The position numbers and the translations under genes were made by a program. This document shows, piece after piece, positions 24,840 through 34,049 of a DNA stretch of 64,000 nt (within the stretch, counting starts at the first letter, position 1; the number at the start of each line of letters is the position of its first letter). Origin of the DNA: CG2-30-36-16 sp964372115 (GTDB taxonomy: Bacteria; Bacteroidota; Ignavibacteria; Ignavibacteriales; Ignavibacteriaceae); assembly GCA_964372115.1 (NCBI GenBank), contig CAYJPN010000028.1:1-64000 (forward strand), in the 5' to 3' direction. The notes beneath the pieces were generated by a model, which did no database searches, had not been told where the DNA came from, and was given only the letters and a program-made list of their open reading frames with translations.

Positions 24840-25460
24840 CCCCATATGGGCGATAATTATAGGGTGGAAATCCCGAACACGCCAAGATAGTTGGAAGTGT
24901 TAGCTTAAGACAAGGGTGTCCACCGCGAGGCGGAATCTGAAGGAAGTCGGCGGCAAAATTTTGGTCTGACGAACAGGAAGCAGATAAAAGGCAGACGCAC
25001 CCGGACGAGCTCGTAAAACAAAGCGAAGTCAAAGTATCAGCATGGGGCAGCGTCTCTTAAAGCTGAATAAAGTAACAGAAGGTTGGGTAAACTACTTTGC
25101 CATAGCCGACTGCAAGAACACGCTTCAAAGGTTAGGCAACATGATAAGAATCCGCCTTCGCATGTGTATCCGGAAAAGCTGGATAAAAGTATGTAACCGA
25201 ATGAAACAGCTAATAAAATTAGGCATGGAAGAATGGAAAGCACTCCGAAATGCCAACACAAGGAAAAGTTACCGCAGAACAGCTATGTCCGGAATACTAT
25301 GTCATACGCTTACCAATGACTATTTCAGAAAGATAGGGTACAAAGAAATGAGTGTAACATATCTATTAAGACAAGTTTAACAAACCGCCGTATGCCGAAC
25401 GGCACGTACTATGGTGTAAGAGGACGGCAAGCGTTGTTGTTACATCATATCCAAGTCATT
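24840..25460 (+). mobile_element. Decayed group II intron with internal deletion
   Basis: The 5' part (about 24845-25035) has the conserved look of the first domain of a bacterial group II intron: GGGTGGAAATCCCGAACACG, GGGTGTCCACCGCGAGGCGG, AATCTGAAGGAAGTCGGCGG and GGTCTGACGAACAGGAAG. The coding part is only the maturase end of the reverse transcriptase (25042-25380). The 3' part contains a domain V-like hairpin (25383-25417, CCGCCGTATGCC / GGCACGTACTATGG) with mismatches in the lower stem. Most of the reverse transcriptase is missing between the 5' RNA part and the maturase end. Exact ends are uncertain. It sits just after a terminator, a common landing site for some group II introns. Confidence 0.72.
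25042..25380 (+). pseudogene. Group II intron reverse transcriptase/maturase, C-terminal fragment
   Basis: The 112 residues align by eye to the maturase-specific (GIIM) end of group II intron-encoded proteins: LNKVTEGWVNYFAIADCKNTL, RIRLRMCIRKSWIKV, WKALRNANTRKSYRR and LTNDYFRKIGY are family hallmarks. Full-length proteins are around 400-600 residues, with the reverse transcriptase palm (YADD) N-terminal to this part; that is absent here. The apparent ATG is simply the first Met after the deletion junction. It cannot support retromobility by itself. Confidence 0.85.
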
Positions 25461-25523
25461 TGCTTTCCCTTTAATTTAATACACTTAATAGCTAACTTTC
25501 AGCAGTTTATTTACATTTAAAAA

Positions 25524-26189
25524 ATGAAAAAAAGAAATTATTTCTGGATTATTCTGGTAACGGTAGCCCTATTTGCCGGTGCAGTTTTGCTTATCACTGC
25601 GTTAAAAAAGAAAACTGTAGACGAGACTAAAGCTCCGGGTATCGATGAGGTGGAGAGAGTAAAAAATCTTTTAGAGAACTACTCATTCGAAAAAGAGTTT
25701 TCCGCTAAGAATTGGAAACTCAGAAGCGGAGAATCAGTTACATCCGGTTTTGATGATATCATAAAGTACGCTGGCAATTACAGTTTTTCGATAAGAAATG
25801 ACGGAATAAACGACAGCGCCGGTTCTATTTTTCAAACTGTAAATAAGTTAGCGATTGATAGAAAATATTCGCTGTTTTGTTTTATTAAAGTTGAAGATGC
25901 AGATTCTGCCAGACTCGAACTAAAACTTTTTGATAAAGATTCCCTTCTTGTTTCAGGATATTCACCCTCGGTGAGCGGAACCACAGATTGGGTTGAACTG
26001 ACCGCTTGGTTAAAAACTTATTTGCCTGTCGGTTTTAATGCGAATGATCTTTCAATAGAGGCAGCTTGTGTGCTTTTTGGAAAAGGGAGAGTGTGGTTTG
26101 ATAATGCAAGACTTTATTCGCTTACTGAAAAAGAGACTATCTATAATTATGATTACAACCCTCTTAAAAAAGATAACGGTAAAAAGTGA
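25524..26189 (+). CDS. Membrane-anchored protein of unknown function
   Basis: 221 aa. A single N-terminal membrane segment (about 5-27, after MKKRNY) anchors an extracytoplasmic domain (about 50-205) with a jelly-roll appearance: NYSFEKEFSAKNWKLRSGE, NYSFSIRNDGINDSAGSIFQTV and GRVWFDNARLYSL are typical of carbohydrate-binding-like beta-sandwiches (CBM/malectin type). It lies 51 bases upstream of a BatA-like gene and is probably cotranscribed. No enzymatic motif. The binding-module reading is inference. Confidence 0.65.
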   Translation: MKKRNYFWIILVTVALFAGAVLLITALKKKTVDETKAPGIDEVERVKNLLENYSFEKEFSAKNWKLRSGESVTSGFDDIIKYAGNYSFSIRNDGINDSAGSIFQTVNKLAIDRKYSLFCFIKVEDADSARLELKLFDKDSLLVSGYSPSVSGTTDWVELTAWLKTYLPVGFNANDLSIEAACVLFGKGRVWFDNARLYSLTEKETIYNYDYNPLKKDNGKK

Positions 26190-26240
26190 TAGATGCGATT
26201 ACTATTCTGATTTATCAAATAATTCGGGGAAAATATTAGT

Positions 26241-28334
26241 ATGATATTTCTTAATCCAGCCGTATTATTAGGATTGCTGGCTGCATCCATACCCGTACTC
26301 ATTCATTTATTCAACTTGCGAAAACTCCAGCGCATAGAGTTCAGTACGTTATCATTTTTAAAAGAACTTCAAAAAAATAGAATACGAAAAATAAAATTAA
26401 AGCAATGGTTATTGCTTCTGCTGCGGGTACTTATAATCGCGTTTATTGTGTTAAGTTTTGCGCGTCCCGCACTTAAGGGAATTGCAATCGGCGGAACAAC
26501 ATCAGCGGCAAAAACAAGCGCAGTTTTTATAATCGATGATACTTTCAGTATGTCTGTAGTTGAAGCAAAAGGTTCATATTTTAATCAGGCGAAAGCGGCA
26601 ATACAAAATTTGTTAAGCAATTTTCAGGAAGGTGATGAAGCAGCGTTGGTAAAAATATCATCGGCAGATAAGGATGAGATAACGTTTACCTCAAATCTTG
26701 TAGACTTCAAAAAAAGCATTGAGTCTCTTCAAATTTCTGACGAGACAGGAAAAATCAATGATGCTATTGTAAAAGCGGCAAATGTACTTTCCGGTTCAAA
26801 TAACTTTAATAAAGAAATATATTTACTCACTGACTTTCAAAAAGGTAAAATTGCCGGAGAAGAGGAACTGAGCAATCTTAGCCGCGGGCTAAATGAGAGA
26901 ATAAAACTTTATTCGTTTAATTATTCCGGTAAGAATATTTACAACCTCGGCATTGATGATATAGATGTTAACACTCAAATATTTGAAAAAAATAAACCCG
27001 TTAATTTTATTGTTAAAGTAACAAACTATTCAAACAAGCATGCGGGAAATGTTGTTGTTTCACTGTTTATTAACGGTGAGCGAAGTTCCCAGCAGAGTGT
27101 GGATATTCAATCAGGCGCAACCCGGGTTGTAAATATGGAATCGACTATAAAACAAACCGGTTTTGTGGAGGTATTTGCAAAATTGGAGGACGATGACATT
27201 TTACAAGATAATACCCGCTTCACCAATTTATACATCCCGGAGGAAATTCCTGTCCTTATATTTGAATCTGAGCCGGATGATTCAAAGTTTGTTAAACTTG
27301 CTCTAACAGCCGCAGACAACGAACAGGCTTTAAAAGTTACGGTTAAAAATTTAAATCAGTTTAACTCAATTGACTTAAATAAATATAGCGTTATTTTTAT
27401 TATCGGCGGCGGTACCTTGCAAAGCAGCGGGAGCCTGAAAGAATACGTACGCAACGGGGGCGGGTTAGTTATAATGCCCGGCGCCGAAACAAAATTAAAT
27501 TCATTTAATAATATTATTTCTTCAATCGGGTTACCGCCGGCTTCCGATGAGGCGGGGACTGTAACAAGTGATTATTCAATTCGTTTTGGTGAGGTTGATT
27601 TCAACCACCCCGTATTTCAAAATATATTTTTAAGGAATGAAAAAAAACAAATCGCATCGCCCGATATTTATCATCATTTTAAATTAAATAACTCAGAAGG
27701 AAGAAACATAATCAAACTGGCTGACGGCAGTGTTGTGTTGAGTGAATACAAAATAGGCACTGGCAAAGTCCTTCTTTTCGGCGTAGCCCCTGTTCTATCG
27801 TGGAGCAGTTTTCCTTTAAAAAGTATCTTCGTTCCTATATTAAATAAATCTGCTTATTATCTTTCGTTTGCAGAAAAGAATGTACAAAAATATTTCGCAG
27901 GCGATGAAATAGTTGTAAACATATCAGGAGCAAGTGTGCCTCAATTGAACGTTTTACGACCCGATAAGACTGAAGATATAATTATCAATGACGGCGCGGC
28001 AAAATCGTTTATTAAGTACAGCAAAACTTCTTTCGCCGGTATATACAAATTTTATAACGCCAAAGAACCGCTTGCATTTATCGCTGTAAATGTAAAACCG
28101 GATGAATCGATTACTGAGTACTCAAATACAAATGAGTTTCTCGATTACTTAAATAAAATATCTTTCGCCGGTAAGTTTGTGGAAATAAATAAGGATGAAG
28201 ATATTACTCGTATAGTAATGCAGGCGCGCTTTGGTACTGAGTTGTGGAAAATATTTTTATTATTGGCTTTACTTCTTGCCTTGGTGGAAATGTTTGTTGC
28301 AAAAAGTGTAAAAAAAGATATGGTACAGGTTTAG
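26241..28334 (+). CDS. BatA-like membrane protein with vWA domain
   Basis: 697 aa. The N-terminus (FLNPAVLLGLLAASIPVLIH, then membrane helix at about 56-78 and SFARPAL) is the BatA N-terminal domain found in aerotolerance-related proteins. A vWA-like domain follows, but its first MIDAS element reads IIDDTFSM (D99, T101, S103), that is DxTxS instead of DxSxS. Residues 200-380 are beta-rich (YSNKHAGNVVVSLFINGERSSQQS). Around 360-530 is a glutamine-amidotransferase-like region (VIFIIGGGT, NGGGLVIMPGA, GEVDFNHPVF). A last membrane helix lies at about 670-690. It belongs to the DUF4159/DUF4175-associated branch; those partners are at 33393 and 34050. Confidence 0.85.
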   Translation: MIFLNPAVLLGLLAASIPVLIHLFNLRKLQRIEFSTLSFLKELQKNRIRKIKLKQWLLLLLRVLIIAFIVLSFARPALKGIAIGGTTSAAKTSAVFIIDDTFSMSVVEAKGSYFNQAKAAIQNLLSNFQEGDEAALVKISSADKDEITFTSNLVDFKKSIESLQISDETGKINDAIVKAANVLSGSNNFNKEIYLLTDFQKGKIAGEEELSNLSRGLNERIKLYSFNYSGKNIYNLGIDDIDVNTQIFEKNKPVNFIVKVTNYSNKHAGNVVVSLFINGERSSQQSVDIQSGATRVVNMESTIKQTGFVEVFAKLEDDDILQDNTRFTNLYIPEEIPVLIFESEPDDSKFVKLALTAADNEQALKVTVKNLNQFNSIDLNKYSVIFIIGGGTLQSSGSLKEYVRNGGGLVIMPGAETKLNSFNNIISSIGLPPASDEAGTVTSDYSIRFGEVDFNHPVFQNIFLRNEKKQIASPDIYHHFKLNNSEGRNIIKLADGSVVLSEYKIGTGKVLLFGVAPVLSWSSFPLKSIFVPILNKSAYYLSFAEKNVQKYFAGDEIVVNISGASVPQLNVLRPDKTEDIIINDGAAKSFIKYSKTSFAGIYKFYNAKEPLAFIAVNVKPDESITEYSNTNEFLDYLNKISFAGKFVEINKDEDITRIVMQARFGTELWKIFLLLALLLALVEMFVAKSVKKDMVQV

Positions 28335-28394
28335 TCCTTAACTCTTAAATTCTTGTAATATATGGCAGAATATTTGCAAACTAAAAGACTAAAA

Positions 28395-28466
28395 AGCATG
28401 AATGAATGATCCGTTAGCTAACAGATGCATGGATGAATGTTTTTCATTCAACCATTCAATCACTCA
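28395..28466. repeat. Dispersed inverted-repeat element, copy 2
   Basis: AGCATGAATGAATG, then GCATGGATGAATG and CCATTCAATCA, in the same order as copy 1 at 152-238 but with a shorter centre. TGAATG/CATTCA forms a short perfect hairpin. It occupies the gap before hflX. Confidence 0.5.
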
Positions 28467-28562
28467 GCTCAAATAATTTGGTTCTGGCTTGTCCGGGTTA
28501 GGCTAAAAGTTTAATGATGTGGAAATTACAAAAAAAAAGTGAAAAGATTTTATTAAGTATTT

Positions 28563-29828
28563 ATGATTGATTTAACAAAAAAAACAACGGAGCGGGCAAT
28601 ACTTGTCGCACTAAAAACAAGGGAACTTAGCCGGGAATTGGTGGATGAACATCTGGCTGAATTAGAAGAATTAGCTTTAACTGCCGGCGCCGAAACTTTA
28701 ATGAAAATTATTCAAGAACGTAACAGTGCTGATCCGGCGCATTACATAGGAAAAGGCAAGGCTGAAGAAATAAAAGAACTTATTGAGTTAAATGAAATTG
28801 ATCTTGTTATTTTCGATGATGATCTTTCCCCCGTGCAGGTTCGTAACCTTGAAAAAATGCTGGACAGAAAAATCATAGATAGAAGCGCGCTGATCCTCGA
28901 TATTTTTGCGGGCAGGGCAAAAACGAATGAAGCCAAAACTCAGGTCGAGCTTGCTCAGCTTCAATATATGCTTCCGAGGTTAACACGGGCATGGACGCAC
29001 TTATCGAAGCAGTATGGTGGTGTAGGAACTAAAGGACCAGGTGAAACTCAAATTGAAACCGACCGTCGAATTATTCGTGACCGAATAAGCCACCTTAAGG
29101 ATAAGCTAAAAAAAATTGAAGCGCATAGGGAAACTCAAAGTCAGGGACGAAAAGATAGAGTTCGCGTTTGTTTGGTTGGTTATACAAATGCAGGGAAATC
29201 TACAATGTTTAATTTGCTAACAAATGCCGGGGTATTTGCCGAAGACAAACTTTTTGCAACTTTAGATTCAACTACACGTATTTATGAATTAAATACCACG
29301 CAGAAAATTCTGTTAAGCGATACTGTCGGGTTTATAAGGAAACTTCCTCCACATCTTGTTGCATCATTTAAAAGTACATTAAATGAAGTTAGAGATGCAG
29401 ATATAATTTTGCATATAATTGATTTTTCACATCCTTACTATGAAGATCATATTTTAGTTGTTGAAAAAACATTAAAAGATATTAACGCTGATAAACAAAT
29501 AGAATTAAAAATCTTTAACAAAGTTGACCTTATAGAAGATAAAAACAAACTCGATTATGTCCGCAACAAATATAAAAATAGCGTTATAGTTTCTGCCATA
29601 AGAGGAATTAACATTACTGCATTTGAGAAGGCGGTTACAGATATAATTGAAAATGCGTTCGTTGAAGTAAAGTTGACGCTTAAGATTCATCAGTCCAAAA
29701 TTGTGGCGCAAATTCATTCTCTTGCTCAGGTGTTGTCAACAAAATATAACGAAGATAAAATAATAATTAAGTATAAAACCAATCGCGAAAACGCGGACAA
29801 AATAAAAAAGATTGTTTATGGCAATTAA
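28563..29828 (+). CDS. hflX: GTPase HflX
   Basis: Ribosome-associated GTPase that splits stalled or stress-impaired ribosomes. N-terminal HflX domain (1-195) with YIGKGKAEEI and the conserved TKGPGETQIETDRR (156-169); G domain with P-loop GYTNAGKS (206-213), switch II DTVGFIRKLPPHLVASF and NKVDL (G4). Length 421 aa is normal. hutH begins inside its 3' end. Confidence 0.95.
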   Translation: MIDLTKKTTERAILVALKTRELSRELVDEHLAELEELALTAGAETLMKIIQERNSADPAHYIGKGKAEEIKELIELNEIDLVIFDDDLSPVQVRNLEKMLDRKIIDRSALILDIFAGRAKTNEAKTQVELAQLQYMLPRLTRAWTHLSKQYGGVGTKGPGETQIETDRRIIRDRISHLKDKLKKIEAHRETQSQGRKDRVRVCLVGYTNAGKSTMFNLLTNAGVFAEDKLFATLDSTTRIYELNTTQKILLSDTVGFIRKLPPHLVASFKSTLNEVRDADIILHIIDFSHPYYEDHILVVEKTLKDINADKQIELKIFNKVDLIEDKNKLDYVRNKYKNSVIVSAIRGINITAFEKAVTDIIENAFVEVKLTLKIHQSKIVAQIHSLAQVLSTKYNEDKIIIKYKTNRENADKIKKIVYGN

Positions 29829-31383
29829 AAAATTAGCAATTGACGGAACATCCCTTTCAGTTGAAAAAATTGAATTATTCCTAAAAGAAAATCAAAAGGT
29901 TTCTCTAACGAAGGAATCAAAGTTAAAAGTAAAGAAGGCGCGCGCTCTTGTTGATAAATGGATAAAAGAAGATAAAGTTATTTACGGAGTAACCACCGGT
30001 TTCGGCGAGTTTTCAAATGTAAAAATATCTCATAAAGATATTAAGCAGCTTCAAGAAAATTTAATACTCAGTCATGCAGTAGGTTGCGGCGAAAATCTTC
30101 CACCCAAGATTGTAAAAATTATGATGTTGTTAAGAGTAAACGCACTGGCGCGGGGATATTCGGGAATTAAGGTATCAACACTTGAACTTTTGGTTGGAAT
30201 GATAAATAATAACATCATCCCTGTTATTCCTTCGCAAGGTTCGGTAGGATCAAGTGGTGATTTAGTACAGCTTTCTCATCTTGTGCTCGCTATGATAGGG
30301 AAGGGAAGAGTTCAAATTATTAAAAATATTTTTGAAGAAAATGCGAGAAATACCAAAATAATACAATCAGCAATTGCGCTAAAAAAATTCGCATTGAAGC
30401 CTGTTGTTCTTGGAGCCAAAGAAGGTTTGGCGCTTATCAACGGTACACAGATGATGACATCTTTTGCTTCCTATATTAGCGCCCGCGCAAAAAAACTTGT
30501 TAAACTTGCAGATGCCGCAGCCGCTTTAACGCACGAAGCGCTGCGGGCAACCGATAAAGCTTTCGATAAAAAACTTCACGAGCTGCGTCCGTTTCCAGGT
30601 CAGTTAACTACTGCCCATAATGTTTTAACAATGATTGAAGATAGCGAAGTTAGGGCTTCCCATAAAAGTGACGATCCGCGGGTGCAGGACGCCTATTCTA
30701 TTCGTTGTGTGCCGCAAATTCATGGCGCTTCCCGGGACGCAGTTGAATATGTTTGTTCGCGTGTTCAGATAGAGATAAATTCGGTAAACGATAACCCGAT
30801 TATTTTTCCGGAAACAGAAGAACACATTGAAGGAGGAAATTTTCACGGACAGTCTATGGCGCTTGCAATGGACTTTATGGGCATCGCGCTTTCTGAACTC
30901 GCAAATGTATCCGAGCGTCGTATCGAAAGAATGGTAAACGGTGCATTAAGCGGTTTGCCCCGCTTCCTCGCTTTTGAAGGCGGATTAAACAGCGGTTTGA
31001 TGATTGCCCAATACACAGCCGCGAGTCTTGTTAGCGAAAACAAAGTACTGGCACACCCCGCAAGTGTAGATTCAATTCCAACTTCTGCAAACCAGGAAGA
31101 CCACAACTCAATGGGTTCTATTGCCGCACAAAAATGTTATAAAATTATGCACAACTTAGAAAATGTTTTAGCTATAGAATTTATGACAGCAGCACAGGCT
31201 CTTGAGTTTTTAAAACCGCTTAAATGCGGTGCCGGGACTAATGCGGCATATAAGGAAATAAGAAAGTATGTTGCTCCTTTGTTAAAGGACAGACTGCTTT
31301 ATCATGATATTCAAAAAATAGCATCGATTATTAGAGATGATTCATTACTGAATGCAGTTGAGAAGAAAGTTAAATTAGTTTAA
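29818..31383 (+). CDS. hutH: Histidine ammonia-lyase family protein (MIO enzyme)
   Basis: Aromatic amino acid lyase using the self-made MIO electrophile. The MIO triad reads Ser-Ser-Gly (GSVGSSGDL, about residues 145-147) instead of the usual Ala-Ser-Gly, and the following position is Gln (DLVQLSH) where Pro or Asn is usual. Histidine-lyase determinants are kept: LSHAVGCGE, QDAYSIR (the Q/Y/R trio) and PTSANQEDHNSMG with the Glu. Start is ATG 29818, overlapping hflX by 11 bases; a TTG at 29812 would add two residues. No other hut gene is nearby, so a role in histidine breakdown is not supported by context. Substrate should be treated as open. Confidence 0.85.
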   Translation: MAIKKLAIDGTSLSVEKIELFLKENQKVSLTKESKLKVKKARALVDKWIKEDKVIYGVTTGFGEFSNVKISHKDIKQLQENLILSHAVGCGENLPPKIVKIMMLLRVNALARGYSGIKVSTLELLVGMINNNIIPVIPSQGSVGSSGDLVQLSHLVLAMIGKGRVQIIKNIFEENARNTKIIQSAIALKKFALKPVVLGAKEGLALINGTQMMTSFASYISARAKKLVKLADAAAALTHEALRATDKAFDKKLHELRPFPGQLTTAHNVLTMIEDSEVRASHKSDDPRVQDAYSIRCVPQIHGASRDAVEYVCSRVQIEINSVNDNPIIFPETEEHIEGGNFHGQSMALAMDFMGIALSELANVSERRIERMVNGALSGLPRFLAFEGGLNSGLMIAQYTAASLVSENKVLAHPASVDSIPTSANQEDHNSMGSIAAQKCYKIMHNLENVLAIEFMTAAQALEFLKPLKCGAGTNAAYKEIRKYVAPLLKDRLLYHDIQKIASIIRDDSLLNAVEKKVKLV

Positions 31384-31397
31384 TAAATGGGAGTTTT

Positions 31398-32768
31398 ATG
31401 GAGTTAATATTTTTACTTATCGGTTTAGTGCTTGGCAGTGTTGCCGGATGGTTTGTTTGCACATTAAAAAACAAGAACAAACCCGGTGTGTCAATTGAAG
31501 ATTATGAAACTTTAAAAAGTGAGATGAATTCCGTTCAAAATGAAAAAGCGCGTGCCGATGAAAGAAACAAAATATTCGACGATTCTCAAAAGCAGCTACA
31601 GCAGGCGCTTGCAGATGAGCGAGCTAAAGTAATTGAACTGAGCACTTCATTGTCTTCCGTTAATGCGAACCAAAAAAATTTGCAAGTAAAACTCGAAGAA
31701 CAAAAAGCCGATGTTCAAAACCTTCAGGAAAAGTTTTCGAAGGAATTTGAAAATCTTGCTTCAAAAATATTGGAGGAAAAAAGCACAAAGTTTACGCTTC
31801 AGAACAAAGAAAACATCGATTCAATACTTCGTCCGCTTAATGAGAAAATTAAAGATTTTGAAAAGAAAGTTGAAGAAGTTTATGTAAACGATTCTAAAGA
31901 ACGCGCTACGCTGCTTCAGCAGATTAAAACTTTACACGAGTTAAACCAGCAGATGAGTAAAGACGCGACCAATTTAACAAACGCGTTAAAAGGGCAATCG
32001 AAAACGCAAGGAAATTGGGGCGAGTTTATTCTTGAAAATATTCTTGAAAAATCTGGATTGGTAAAAGGACGCGAATATTTAGTTCAGGAAAGTCTTACTA
32101 CCGAAGATGGTAAACGTTTTCAACCCGATGTCTTAATAAACCTGCCCGAAGGGAAAACTCTTATTGTTGATTCGAAAGTTTCGCTAAACGCATACGAACG
32201 TTTTGCCTCCGCAGATGATGATATTGAAAAAGCGTTATCGATAAAAGAGCATATTCTCTCAATCAGAAATCATATTAAAAATTTAAGCTCGAAAAATTAT
32301 CAAAATCTATACGAGATAAAAAGTTTAGATTTTGTATTGATGTTTTTACCCATTGAGCCGGCGCTCGGTCTAGCAATTCAAAATGACAATAATCTTTTTA
32401 ATGAAGCATTTGAAAAAAATATAGTTATAGTAAGTCCTTCTACTTTACTTGCTACATTACGCACAATTGCAAGCATCTGGCGGCAGGAACATCAAAATAA
32501 AAATGCACTTGATATTGCGAGACAAAGCGGTGCATTATATGATAAATTTACAGGGTTGATGAATGATTTAATTGATATCGGGAATAAAATAAAAGCTACA
32601 CAAAACAGTTACGAAGACGCGATGAAAAAAATAAGCACGGGCAGAGGAAACTTAATTGGCAGCGTTGAAAAAATAAAAAGACTCGGCGCAAAGGCTACCA
32701 AGTCGCTTCCGCAAAATTTGCTCGACAGAGTTGAAGAAGATGACGAAGACGGAAATGACGAATTATGA
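31398..32768 (+). CDS. rmuC: DNA recombination protein RmuC homologue
   Basis: 456 aa. N-terminal membrane anchor (about 2-20), long coiled coil (about 35-195), then the RmuC nuclease-like domain with NWGEFILENILEKSGL, DVLINLPEGKTLIVDSKVS (the D...DSK pattern of PD-(D/E)xK-like folds) and TLLATLRTIASIWRQE. RmuC limits inversions at short inverted repeats in E. coli. The acidic C-terminus ends DEDGNDEL. GGGAG precedes the ATG. Its stop overlaps the convergent EVE gene by six bases. Confidence 0.93.
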   Translation: MELIFLLIGLVLGSVAGWFVCTLKNKNKPGVSIEDYETLKSEMNSVQNEKARADERNKIFDDSQKQLQQALADERAKVIELSTSLSSVNANQKNLQVKLEEQKADVQNLQEKFSKEFENLASKILEEKSTKFTLQNKENIDSILRPLNEKIKDFEKKVEEVYVNDSKERATLLQQIKTLHELNQQMSKDATNLTNALKGQSKTQGNWGEFILENILEKSGLVKGREYLVQESLTTEDGKRFQPDVLINLPEGKTLIVDSKVSLNAYERFASADDDIEKALSIKEHILSIRNHIKNLSSKNYQNLYEIKSLDFVLMFLPIEPALGLAIQNDNNLFNEAFEKNIVIVSPSTLLATLRTIASIWRQEHQNKNALDIARQSGALYDKFTGLMNDLIDIGNKIKATQNSYEDAMKKISTGRGNLIGSVEKIKRLGAKATKSLPQNLLDRVEEDDEDGNDEL

Positions 32769-33239
32769 TTTCCGGGCAGACATCCGTATAATTTCATCCC
32801 ATTCTTCTTTTGTAACCGGCATTACAGAAAGTCGATTGCCACGTTGAACAAGACGCATATTTGCTAATTTTAGGTTTGCCTTTATCTGCTGTAATGTAAC
32901 CGGTCTCGAAAAAATTTGTTCAAGTTTGATGTCAACCATAAACCAAACCGGTTTATCTTTTGAAGCTATTGGGAAGTAGTGATTATCGTTCGGGTCGAAC
33001 TGAGTTGTATCCGGGTATGATTCTTTTACAACCATGCAGGCGGCTACAACGGCTGTCGGTTCAGTGTTGCTCTGGTAGAATAAAACACCGTCGTTTATTT
33101 TCATATAATCGCGTATGAAATTGCGAGCCTGGTAATTGCGCACGCCGCTCCAGCATGTAGTTTTATTTTTGCTCTTTATTAGGTCTTCTATCGAAAAATC
33201 TTCCGGTTCTGATTTTAAGAGCCAGTATTTTTTTGTCAT
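32763..33239 (-). CDS. EVE domain protein
   Basis: PUA-like EVE domain protein (thymocyte nuclear protein 1 type), a family that binds modified bases in RNA or DNA. It starts KYWLLKSEPEDFSIEDL and has WSGVRNYQARNFIRDYMKINDGVLFYQSN, both diagnostic. I set the start at ATG 33239, which gives the normal length of 158 residues; an upstream in-frame ATG at 33299 would add 20 non-conserved residues. Convergent to rmuC with a six-base overlap of the coding ends. Confidence 0.92.
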   Translation of the reverse strand: MTKKYWLLKSEPEDFSIEDLIKSKNKTTCWSGVRNYQARNFIRDYMKINDGVLFYQSNTEPTAVVAACMVVKESYPDTTQFDPNDNHYFPIASKDKPVWFMVDIKLEQIFSRPVTLQQIKANLKLANMRLVQRGNRLSVMPVTKEEWDEIIRMSARKS

Positions 33240-33392
33240 TCTAATTTCTTTTTTTATTGTATTGAGAATTTGAGACAGCAATTTATAAAATATGAGCAAA
33301 TAAAACAGAAGGTATTTTATCGCATGGTAAAAAACTACCTTATAAGTAAATTGAATTAGAAAAAGTGCATCGATATATTGGTAACCAAAATT

Positions 33393-34043
33393 ATGTATAA
33401 AATATTTTTTATAATTATCTCGTTCTCGTTAATAGTGCAGGCTCAGGAAGGCGCTGTATCAATAACACGTTTAAAATACAACGGCGGCGGCGACTGGTAC
33501 AACGACCCATCCGCCGAAGTTAACCTTTTAAAATTTGTGGAAGCTAATTCAAACATAAAAGTAAAAGCAGAATATAATTTTGTGGATATATCCACCGATG
33601 AAATATTTGCCCACCCGTTTCTGTTTATGACGGGGCACGGCAATGTTGTTTTTACAAATGATGAAGCAGCACGGCTGCGTAAATATCTTGAAAACGGCGG
33701 ATTCTTATATATAGATGATGATTATGGACTTAATAATGCTCTTCATCGGGAAATGAAAAAAGTATTCCCGGAAAAAAGTTTTGTTGAACTTCCATATAAT
33801 TATGGTTTATACAATGTGTTGTTTAAATTCCCTGCCGGTCCGCCAAAGACGCATAAACATGATGACAAACCACCGCAGGGATTCGGCATTTTTATCGATA
33901 ATAGATTAGTAGTCTTTTACACCTTTGAGTCAAATCCAAGCGACGGATGGGTTGACCCTGATGTACATAAAGATCCGGAAGAAAAAAGACAGGAAGCGCT
34001 CCGGTTAGGAGCAAATATTGTATTGTGGTCGTTAACTCAATAA
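33393..34043 (+). CDS. DUF4159 family exported protein
   Basis: Signal peptide at 1-18 (MYKIFFIIISFSLIVQAQ), then a DUF4159 domain: ARLKYNGGGDWYNDP-like opening (here TRLKYNGGGDWYNDP), PFLFMTGHGNVVF, LRKYLENGGFLYIDDDYG and a closing LGANIVLWSLTQ. DUF4159 resembles the glutamine-amidotransferase-like part of BatA-type proteins. Start taken as ATG 33393; TTG 33378 in frame would add five residues. It is four bases from the DUF4175 gene, a standard pairing. Function unknown; envelope location is predicted. Confidence 0.88.
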   Translation: MYKIFFIIISFSLIVQAQEGAVSITRLKYNGGGDWYNDPSAEVNLLKFVEANSNIKVKAEYNFVDISTDEIFAHPFLFMTGHGNVVFTNDEAARLRKYLENGGFLYIDDDYGLNNALHREMKKVFPEKSFVELPYNYGLYNVLFKFPAGPPKTHKHDDKPPQGFGIFIDNRLVVFYTFESNPSDGWVDPDVHKDPEEKRQEALRLGANIVLWSLTQ

Positions 34044-34049
34044 AGTTTG

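Noticed and set aside
24832..25261. Minus-strand ORFs inside the intron relic
   Set aside because: They run antisense to conserved intron RNA and maturase sequence, so they are coincidental.
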